In this document: piece by piece, positions 1 to 10,485 of the stretch
Layout: the number at the start of each line of letters is the position of its first letter
How positions within the stretch are numbered: the first letter of the stretch is position 1
DNA from: a bacterium
Lineage (GTDB): Bacteria; Planctomycetota; J058; JAJDCP01
Reading direction: 5' to 3'
Assembly: GCA_030428695.1 (NCBI GenBank)
Contig: JAUIEM010000295.1
Location: 1-12,679 of the forward strand
Length of the DNA stretch: 12,679 nt
The notes under the pieces: generated by a model
Database searches by the model: none
The model's input: only the letters and a program-made list of their open reading frames with translations
What the model was told of the DNA's origin: nothing
Position numbers and translations under genes: made by a program

Positions 1-98
1 TCCCACTCGGCCTGGACCCACTCGAGGTACATCAGCCGGGGACAGTAGGCGTACTCGTTCAACATCCGCGCGGGGAGCAGGGCGGGAAACTCTTCCAT
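1..98 (-). CDS. cas4: Cas4 N-terminus, probably Cas4-Cas1 fusion (partial)
   Basis: Only the first 32 codons are in the window and the gene continues beyond the left edge. The reverse strand reads [20 protein letters not shown] and then [12 protein letters not shown]. The E-Y-x-Y-C-P-R segment with Cys19 is the N-terminal signature of Cas4 RecB-like nucleases, whose first cysteine helps hold a 4Fe-4S cluster. Cas4 trims prespacers and selects PAMs during spacer acquisition. Because the neighbouring effector genes are type I-G, where Cas4 is normally fused to Cas1, I infer a Cas4-Cas1 fusion, but the Cas1 part is not visible. The ATG at 98 is preceded by GGAGG (109-105 on the minus strand) with six bases between, so the start is well supported. 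It diverges from the WYL gene across 128 bases. Confidence 0.8.
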   Translation of the reverse strand, partial: MEEFPALLPARMLNEYAYCPRLMYLEWVQAEW

Positions 99-226
99 CG
101 GAAGCCTCCGGAGGGCGACCTCTCGAGGATGGGAGGGGACAGCGACAGGAGGTGTCGTGACCGTGACGGGAGTCCGGGGAAGGTGCGACCGAAGGATGGG
201 AGAGGAGCACAATCCGGAGGGCAGCG
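99..226. promoter_or_regulatory. Divergent promoter region between cas4 and the WYL regulator
   Basis: This 128-base gap must hold the promoters for both the leftward adaptation gene and the rightward regulator. It contains a perfect 5+5 dyad at 143-157 (listed separately) and ribosome binding sites for both genes (105-109 for cas4, 216-220 for WYL). I could not pick convincing -35/-10 boxes in this GC-rich sequence. A shared control region next to a WYL gene fits autoregulation plus control of spacer acquisition; that is inference. Confidence 0.6.
143..157. promoter_or_regulatory. Candidate WYL operator, site A (CGACA-N5-TGTCG)
   Basis: CGACA (143-147), spacer GGAGG, TGTCG (153-157) form a perfect inverted repeat in the divergent promoter. 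The same half-sites with the same 5-base spacing recur at 1304-1318, just ahead of the cas3 operon. Both copies are followed by TG. WYL regulators bind as dimers to palindromes, so this is a natural candidate binding site. Binding itself is inferred. Confidence 0.5.
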
Positions 227-1288
227 ATGGCGACGCGAGGGACGCTGCGCATGGTCGAGGCGATCTTCACCATCTTCCGCCTGCTGTCGAGCGGGAGCTG
301 GTCCCTGCGCGAGCTCGCCCGCGAGGTCGAGGCGAGCGAGCGGACGGTGCAGCGCTATCTGCGGGAGATGCGCGACCGCTACCAGCTCGCGATCCGCTAC
401 GACCGGGAGCGGCGCGGCTACGTGCTCGAGGAGGGCGGGCTGCCGATGGCGCAGGCCCGGCTGAGCGACGGCGAGCTCGTCGCGCTCTACGTCGCCGCGC
501 CGGTGCTCGCCCAGTACCGCGGGACGCCGCTCGAGGAGCGCTTCCGCGCCGCCTTCGCCAAGCTCTGCGAACACCTCCCGGCCAAGGTGGTCGCCCATCT
601 CCCGCGCCTCGACACACAGCTGGCCGTCAAGGCGGGGCTGCCCTCGGAGGACCAGGTCGAGACCTTCGACCGCGCCCTGTCCGCCGTGCGGCGCCAGCGC
701 CGGGTGTGGATGCGCTACTTCAGCAACTACCGGGGAGAGGAGACCGCGCGCGAGGTCGATCCCTACGGCGTCTACCAGGTCGGCTTCCGCTGGTACCTGG
801 TCGGCTACTGCCACCTGCGGCAGAACCTCCGCTTCTTCGAGCTGAGCCGCATCCGCGCGCTGCGCCTGCAACCCGCGCTGTTCGAGCGGCCGGCGGACTT
901 CCTGATCAGCGAGGTCCTGCGCGACAGCCTCGGGGCGATCCAGGGCCAGGGGCCGGTCGAGGACATCATCCTGCGCTTCGACACCTTCGCCGCCCGCTAC
1001 CTGCGCGAGCGCAAGCTCCACGCCTCGCAGCGCGAGGCGGAGCTGCCCGGAGGCGGCCTCGAGGTGCGGCTGCGGGTCGCCGTCGACGCGGAGGTCGAGC
1101 GGCTGGTCCTCGGCTGGGGTGAGCACGTGACCGTGCACAGCCCGCCGTCCCTCCAACAGCGGATCCTCCAGCGCCACATGGTCGCCGCGACACGGGGGCT
1201 GCTCGGCGCCGCGGAGGAGCGGCCGCCGTCCGCCCGCCCGGCGGATCCCGCCCAGCTGCGCTTCCCCTTCGCGGAGCCGACGGGCTGA
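227..1288 (+). CDS. WYL-domain HTH transcriptional regulator of the CRISPR-Cas locus
   Basis: A 353-residue protein with the standard three-part layout of WYL regulators. Residues 9-66 form an N-terminal winged helix-turn-helix (the segment [20 protein letters not shown] is the DNA-binding helix pair). Residues 145-215 form a WYL domain with a literal W-Y-L at 189-191 inside FRWYLVGYC. Residues 245-325 form a C-terminal WCX-like extension. WYL domains bind single-stranded nucleic acid or nucleotide ligands, and the family commonly controls CRISPR-Cas, BREX and other defence loci, often as repressors. GGAGG at 216-220 lies six bases before the ATG, which fixes the start. Its position between cas4 and cas3, with matching palindromes on both sides (143-157 and 1304-1318), suggests it regulates itself and both cas operons. 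Its ligand and sign of regulation cannot be read from sequence. Confidence 0.93.
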   Translation: MATRGTLRMVEAIFTIFRLLSSGSWSLRELAREVEASERTVQRYLREMRDRYQLAIRYDRERRGYVLEEGGLPMAQARLSDGELVALYVAAPVLAQYRGTPLEERFRAAFAKLCEHLPAKVVAHLPRLDTQLAVKAGLPSEDQVETFDRALSAVRRQRRVWMRYFSNYRGEETAREVDPYGVYQVGFRWYLVGYCHLRQNLRFFELSRIRALRLQPALFERPADFLISEVLRDSLGAIQGQGPVEDIILRFDTFAARYLRERKLHASQREAELPGGGLEVRLRVAVDAEVERLVLGWGEHVTVHSPPSLQQRILQRHMVAATRGLLGAAEERPPSARPADPAQLRFPFAEPTG

Positions 1289-1517
1289 GAAAAACTTCTG
1301 CGACGACAAGTTTTGTCGTGGGGAGCTGCGAGACTCGTGGTGACTCCGGTGGGAGGTCCGCGGCCGAGGCGGAATCACGACGGGAGATTGCCGGTTTTGA
1401 CGAGGCGTCGGTAAGAGGGTCTGCAAGGCTCCAGGCTGATCGTTCGCAGACCGTGGCAACGATGGATTGTCGGTCAACAGCGTCTTGCGTGAACGATGGG
1501 AACAAAGGGGAGGCAGG
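1289..1517. promoter_or_regulatory. Intergenic region ahead of the cas3 operon
   Basis: This 229-base stretch between WYL and cas3 is long for an operon of otherwise overlapping genes, so cas3 probably has its own promoter here. It starts with overlapping dyads: AAAACTT (1291-1297) with AAGTTTT (1308-1314), and ACGACAA (1303-1309) with TTGTCGT (1313-1319). The two are mutually exclusive as RNA hairpins. A lone half-site TGTCG lies at 1468-1472. TTGACG at 1397-1402 resembles a -35 box but lacks a good -10 partner. I see no RNA gene and no convincing small protein here. Confidence 0.5.
1303..1319. promoter_or_regulatory. Candidate WYL operator, site B, upstream of cas3
   Basis: ACGACAA, three bases, then TTGTCGT is a perfect 7+7 dyad. 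Its inner core, CGACA (1304-1308), five bases, TGTCG (1314-1318), repeats the half-sites and spacing of site A at 143-157. It begins 15 bases after the WYL stop codon, about 200 bases before the cas3 start. It could instead act as a small hairpin at the end of the WYL transcript, but no U-run follows it, so an operator fits better than a terminator. Confidence 0.5.
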
Positions 1518-4252
1518 ATGGCGGAAGCGGACGCGGACCTCGCTACACAGCTCGCGAGTGCCCTGGGCCTGCCGGCAGGAGCGACACCATTCCCCTGGCA
1601 GCGGCGGTTGCTGGAGGAACACTTCCTCATCGGCGACATCCCCCGGTCCCTCGACATCCCGACCGGGCTCGGCAAGACTGCTACGATCGCGATCTGGCTG
1701 CTCGCCAGGGCTGCCGGGGCGCCGATACCGCGCAGGTTGGTCTACGTCGTCGACAGGCGCGCCGTGGTCGACCAGGCGACCGAGGTCGCGACCGCGCTCC
1801 GCGCCTGGGTGAAGGCGAGGCCAGAGGTCGGGGAGCGGCTCGGGCTCGGGGGGCGCGAGCTGCCGATCTCGACTCTGCGCGGCCGCTTCGTCGACAACCG
1901 GGAATGGATGGAGGATCCGGCCCAGCCGGCGATCATCGTCGGGACCGTCGACATGGTCGGTTCGCGTCTCTTGTTCGAAGGCTACGGCAGCACGCGGCGG
2001 ATCCGGCCGTACCAGGCGGGGCTGCTCGGCAACGACACGCTGTTCGCCCTCGACGAGGCGCATCTGGTGCCGCCGTTCGAGCGCCTGGTCGAGGCCGCCG
2101 CGGCGAGGGTCGGCCTGGGCTCTTCGGAGGCCGACGATCAATGGCCGCCGCCGATGCGTCTGCTTGCACTGTCGGCGACGGGCGCGGATCACGGCGGCGA
2201 GACCTTCCGGCTCGACATGAAGGACTTCGAGGATGCCATCGTCAAGAAGCGCCTGCGGGCGCCCAAGCTGCTCGAGATCGGCGAGCCGAGGCCGGCGAAA
2301 GAGCTGCCCGATGCGCTCGCTGCCCGGGCCTGGGAGCTCTCTGGAGACGGGGAGAGGCCTGTCCGCATCCTGATCTTCACCCGCAAACGGGACGACGCCG
2401 AGAAGATCTACGACTGGCTCGAGAAGAAGGCCGGGCTGCGCAAACGTCGCAAGAAGGACGAGCCCCCGCCGGCCGAGCTGCAGCTGCTGGTCGGGGCGCG
2501 TCGGGTCTTCGAGCGTCAGGAGGCGGCCCGGGCCCTGCAGCGCGTCGGGTTCCTCGCAGGCTCGACGGTCGAGCGCCGCTGTCCGGCGTTCTTGTGCGCG
2601 ACCTCCGCTGGCGAGGTCGGCGTCGACCTCGATGCCGACCACATGGTCTGTGATCTGGTCGCCTGGGAGCGAATGGTCCAGCGCCTCGGACGGGTGAACC
2701 GGAGGGGAGAGGGCAGCGCCCGGGTCGTGGTGGTGCCAGAGACCGCCGGCGAGAAGGATCCCGAGGCGCTGGTCGCGCGCCGTTCGGCCTGCCGGAAGAT
2801 CCTCGCGGCGCTTCCCGGTGGAGAGCGGGGACGCGATGGCAGTCCCGCGGCGCTGGTAGATCTGACAGCCGCCGCGCGCACGGATCCCACGCTCGAAGCC
2901 CTGCTCCGCGAAGCGACGACTCCCGCTCCCTTGTATCCGAAGCTGACGCGCGCGCTGCTCGACGCCTGGTCGCTGACTTCCCTGGAGAAACATGCGGGGC
3001 GTCCCGAGGTCGGCCCCTGGTTGCGAGGCTGGGACGATCGTGAGCCCCAGACACGCGTGGTCTGGCGTGCGAAGCTGCCTCCTGCAGCAGCCCGCAGCCT
3101 CGCGGACACCAAGCGCTTCTTCAAAGCCGCTCCCCCGCACACCAGCGAGCTGCTCGAGACGAACACGTCCCGCACAGTGCGTTGGCTGAAAGATCGGGTG
3201 AAACGCAGGCTCAAGGTGCTGGACAAGCGTGGCGATGCCGAGAGCCAGCAGACGCTCGAGGCGTTGGTGGCGGTTTCCCAGGGTGACGCGCACGCGCTGG
3301 AGAAGACCTGGTCGCTGAAGGAGCTGCACAGGCTCTTGACCTCCAAGGATCTGAAACGCGCGCGGGACAACTTCGAGCGCGGGCTGAGAGAGCGCACCCT
3401 GGTCGTGCACAGCAGCCTCGGCGGCTTGCGCGCCGGCATGCTCGACAGCAAGGACGACGACGTCCCGCGCACCGCGGACGACGACGAGGAGTGGCTCGAG
3501 GAAGGGAAGACGGCGCGCGGCAGCGTCGTCGGCTTCCGGATCCGCGAAAGCGACCAGCCAGAGACGACCACCGACCGGGACTGGCATGAACGCGAGCGCG
3601 CCGCGATCAAATGGTCGGAGTCCGGTGAGCCGACGAGGTGGCTGGTCATCGACAAGTGGCGGCACACCGGTGAGACCGAGGACGACCGCTCTGCCGGCCC
3701 TGCCCAGACGCTCGCCGACCACCAGGCCTGCGCCGCGCAGCACGCCCATTCTCTCGGTCGGCGCCTCGCGCTTCCGGCCCCGGAGGTGGAGGTCATCGTC
3801 ACCGCCGCCCGCCTTCACGACGAGGGCAAGCGCGCGACCCGCTGGCAGCGAGCCTTCAACGCGCCCCGGGACGACGTCTACGCCAAGACCCGCGGCCCGG
3901 TGCACTGGCGGTTGCTCGATCGCTACCGACACGAGCTGGGCTCGCTCGCCTACGCCCGGAAGGACGAGGGCTTCCAGGGTCTCACCGTGGCACAGCAGGA
4001 GCTCGTGTTGCACCTGATCGCTGCACACCACGGCTTCGCGCGGCCGCTGCTGCGCACCGACGGCTACGACGGCAAGCCCCCGTCCGCGCTGCGCGCCCTC
4101 GCCCAGGAGGTCGCCCTGCGCTTCTTCCGCCTGCAAGAACGGTGGGGGCCGTGGGGCCTGGCCTGGTGGGAGTGCCTGCTGCGCGCCGCCGATCAGCAGG
4201 CATCACGCGAGAACGATCGACGCGGGCGCAAGCCTGGGACGGAGGGAAGCTG

Positions 4253-4253
<1 letters not shown>
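1518..4253 (+). CDS. cas3: Cas3 helicase-nuclease, type I-G, C-terminal HD domain
   Basis: The 911-residue Cas3 is the effector nuclease-helicase, recruited by the crRNA-guided complex to unwind and degrade target DNA. The superfamily 2 helicase comes first: Walker A DIPTGLGKT (46-54), DEAH box (179-182), motif III SAT (219-221), motif V around GEVGVDLDAD (365-374) and motif VI QRLGRVNRRG (388-397). The HD nuclease is at the C-terminus: His735, the HD pair His767-Asp768 in RLHDEGK, and HLIAAHHGF (832-840). Most Cas3 proteins carry HD at the N-terminus; this reversed order is known for subtype I-G. An acidic stretch (643-664) sits between the two halves. The ATG at 1518 is chosen because GGGGAGG (1507-1513) lies just before it; a TTG at 1467 would add 17 residues but has no clear ribosome binding site. 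The stop overlaps the csb3 start by one base. Confidence 0.97.
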
Positions 4254-8357
<4,104 letters not shown>

Positions 8358-8465
8358 TGCAGTCAGTTGGTTCGGATTCTTGTCGCTCACACTTGGAGGA
8401 TTCCGGGATGTCGTGTCCCACGCTCTGCGAGACGCACATGGTTGATGTGTGTTGGGAACTCGACT

Positions 8466-8482
8466 AGCCTTTCAGAAAGGCT
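8466..8482. terminator. Weak terminator-like hairpin downstream of csb2
   Basis: AGCCTTT, loop CAG, AAAGGCT is a perfect 7-base-pair stem with a tight loop, about 110 bases after the csb2 stop. The sequence after it (TTGAGTT) is only mildly T-rich, so termination would be weak. It is the best candidate for the end of the cas transcript in this gap. Confidence 0.35.
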
Positions 8483-8568
8483 TTGAGTTCACAGGGCATT
8501 CTAGAGGCGAAGGCAGCTTTGCCTAACGCGTATCCACCGAAGAACTCGCTCGCTGAGGTTTGCGGGGA

Positions 8569-8591
8569 ACGACGTCTCCTCGGGAGGTCGT
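8569..8591. other. Bulged stem-loop ahead of the GTPase gene
   Basis: ACGAC, GT bulge, CTCC, loop TCG, GGAG, GTCGT folds into a 5+4 base-pair bulged stem 44 bases before the preferred GTPase start. Its right arm (GGAGGTCGTGACC) closely resembles the right part of site A in the cas4/WYL promoter. It could be a leader hairpin or a degenerate regulatory site. If the TTG at 8560 were the true start, this would be coding. Confidence 0.3.
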
Positions 8592-8634
8592 GACCCTGCC
8601 TGCAATCCACCTATTGTTACCTTTGGGACGTTTT

Positions 8635-10485
8635 ATGTCGAGATCACGTCCGGTGCCTTCCAGAAGGGGCAAGAGTAGTCGGACCGCAAGGGCGTCCACC
8701 AACAGGGCCAGGACAATTCGCGATCAACCCGGTGGCTCGGTCCGAAGCGAACCGGCGGGGCTACCGGTTCATAAAGAGCCGCCGCCCGTTGCGAAGGAAG
8801 ACATCTGGTTCTCCAACACTGTCCTCAAGAACGGTATGGCTACACAAGTGGACATGCGGGAGGCCTTCCGCGCGCTAGCGGCGGACCCTCAACAAGGACT
8901 CGCTGACATACTGGTCCAGAGAGGGACGCTGACACCTGCACAAGCAGCAGCCATCGGCGAGGCTATCGCGAACAAGCGCCAGAAGATCGAGGAGTCACGC
9001 GCATCCCAGATCCGCACCGGCGAAGTCGACGCGCTGCTGCTCGAATGGTGTTCCAGGGCCGTTCGGACCACCTCGACCACCGCCCCTGGACAGGCTGACG
9101 TTACTGGTTCACACGAGCAAACAGAAGACACGGAGTCGAAGGATCTTGAGGCAGGTGGCTCCCTGAAACGGCAGTTCGCGTTCCCAAAGAGGCACGCTTT
9201 GCCGGAATGTGACCCACCGAGAACAGGTCAGATGATCTGTCCACACTGTTGGTTTCAGTTTCCGATCGAGGACACCCTCTTTATCGCCAGGCACTCGAAG
9301 CTGCTGGGCGATGCTGTGCTCGGCGCGGATCAGCCGCGGCGGTTTCTTCCCACACGATTCTCGGTGAGCGGGAATGCGCTCGACGCTTTGGAGAAGGCGT
9401 GTCCGGACCGGGCGTGCCCACGTTGCCATCTCCGCATCCCGCATTCGTTGTACAGCGAGCCTTCCGCATTTCTTTCGTTGGTCGGCGCTCCGGGCTCGGG
9501 GAAGACGTACTTCTTGACCTCGATGATCTGGGAGTTGCGAAGAATACTGCCAGCGCAGTTCAGGTTGCACCTCACCGATGGCGATGCCGAGCTCAATCAG
9601 TGGTTTCTCGAGAACGAAGAGACCCTGTTTCTCGCCGCTGATCCCGAGGCGCCCACTCGCCTGAGCAAGACGGAAATGCAAGGAAACCAATACGATGCCG
9701 TAACAATAGACGGAATGCCCTCTCTGCTTCCGAGACCGCTGATTCTGAAGGTCAGTCCCCAGAAAGGGCACCCCAAGGAACGCCATGGTGGCCTCGCAAC
9801 GAATCTGATCCTGTACGACAATGCAGGCGAGCACTTCCAGCCAGGCATGGACAATGAGAGTAACCCTGGAACGCAGCACCTCCTTCGGTCCGAGTTCGTA
9901 TTCTTCCTCTTCGACCCGACGCGAGAGTTGCGATTTTCCCAGGCGGTCATCGGCCGCGATGAGACGCTGGACAGAGCACGTCCGATCAGGCAGGCGCTGC
10001 TTCTCACCGAGGTTGCGAACAGAATCGTCCGCTACCGGAATCTGGGAAACTCCCGGACGTCCGAGATCCCCCTGATCGTGATTGCAGGCAAGTTCGACCT
10101 GTGGAGACATGAGCTTCCCGATCTCGACGATCAGCCGCTGTTCTGGTCCGACGGGATCGGGCTGAGCGGGCTCGATAACGAGTTGATAGTCCGAACGTCA
10201 AGCAGAATCGAAGACATCTTCCTTCGCCATTGCCCTGAGATCGTGGTCGCCGCGAAGAGCATGACAAGCAATGTCACGTACATTCCGGTGAGCTCCTTGG
10301 GCCATTCTCCTCACCTCTGTGAAGATGGCGCGCTGTCCATTCGACCCAGCGAGATCAAGCCGTTCTGGGCTTGCGTGCCGATGCTCTACACCTTGATGCT
10401 GCAAGGGAGGATCCCTGTCGTGCGTGAGGTACCGACGTCGCCGTCGAGTTCGTCTTCCGGAGGCATGCCGTGGCACTCGAGTTGA
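8635..10485 (+). CDS. Zinc-ribbon TRAFAC-type GTPase of a GTPase/GAP1 conflict system
   Basis: A 616-residue protein. Residues 1-45 are basic, Arg/Ser-rich and probably disordered. Residues 58-117 form a small helical region (WFSNTVLKNGMATQ...LAADPQQGLADILVQRGTLT) resembling N-terminal modules of some planctomycete Ser/Thr kinases, from memory. Two CPxC pairs, Cys202/Cys205 and Cys261/Cys264, make a zinc ribbon just before the GTPase core. The core has P-loop GAPGSGKT (284-291), a switch-II-like LILYDNAG (391-398), GKFD (485-488) in place of NKxD, and SSL (553-555) as the G5 loop. This matches the double-GTPase type that partners GAP1 proteins in predicted conflict systems. The gene overlaps the GAP1 gene by 16 bases. 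ATG 8635 has a weak GGGA site; TTG 8560 would add 25 residues. GC content is clearly lower than in the cas genes. Confidence 0.82.
   Translation: MSRSRPVPSRRGKSSRTARASTNRARTIRDQPGGSVRSEPAGLPVHKEPPPVAKEDIWFSNTVLKNGMATQVDMREAFRALAADPQQGLADILVQRGTLTPAQAAAIGEAIANKRQKIEESRASQIRTGEVDALLLEWCSRAVRTTSTTAPGQADVTGSHEQTEDTESKDLEAGGSLKRQFAFPKRHALPECDPPRTGQMICPHCWFQFPIEDTLFIARHSKLLGDAVLGADQPRRFLPTRFSVSGNALDALEKACPDRACPRCHLRIPHSLYSEPSAFLSLVGAPGSGKTYFLTSMIWELRRILPAQFRLHLTDGDAELNQWFLENEETLFLAADPEAPTRLSKTEMQGNQYDAVTIDGMPSLLPRPLILKVSPQKGHPKERHGGLATNLILYDNAGEHFQPGMDNESNPGTQHLLRSEFVFFLFDPTRELRFSQAVIGRDETLDRARPIRQALLLTEVANRIVRYRNLGNSRTSEIPLIVIAGKFDLWRHELPDLDDQPLFWSDGIGLSGLDNELIVRTSSRIEDIFLRHCPEIVVAAKSMTSNVTYIPVSSLGHSPHLCEDGALSIRPSEIKPFWACVPMLYTLMLQGRIPVVREVPTSPSSSSSGGMPWHSS

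Larger units (their letters stand above)
8358..8634. other. Intergenic region between the cas operon and the GTPase module
   Basis: This 277-base stretch marks the border between two modules of different base composition. It holds several small dyads: ACGCACAT/ATGTGTGT (8432-8452, one wobble pair), AGCCTTT/AAAGGCT (8466-8482), AGGCA/TGCCT (8511-8524) and ACGAC...GTCGT (8569-8591). I see no convincing protein, tRNA or CRISPR repeat. A promoter for the GTPase gene should lie here, but I cannot place it with confidence. Confidence 0.5.

Noticed and set aside
1397..1425. TTGACG as a -35 box for the cas3 operon
   Set aside because: At 17-base spacing the -10 position reads TCTGCA, a poor match; not enough to call a promoter.
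1467..1517. TTG start adding 17 residues to Cas3
   Set aside because: The ATG at 1518 has a strong ribosome binding site just upstream, and the extra residues carry no conserved feature.
59..1675. Minus-strand open frame of 538 codons across the WYL gene
   Set aside because: It covers the WYL gene and overlaps the start of cas4; its sequence is repetitive and lacks any domain. Shadow of GC-rich coding sequence.
1318..1812. Plus-strand open frame of 164 codons between WYL and cas3
   Set aside because: It runs deep into cas3 in another frame, is Ser/Arg-rich and has no good ribosome site; considered as a small regulator and dropped.
966..4136. A very long open frame on the minus strand (1056 codons) opposite WYL and cas3
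   Set aside because: It is antisense to two genes with clear domain motifs; its translation is low-complexity and Arg/Pro/Leu-rich, as expected from high-GC third-position bias. No family signature.
9109..10110. Minus-strand open frame of 333 codons opposite the GTPase gene
   Set aside because: The plus strand here encodes zinc-ribbon and P-loop motifs in order; the antisense product shows nothing recognisable.
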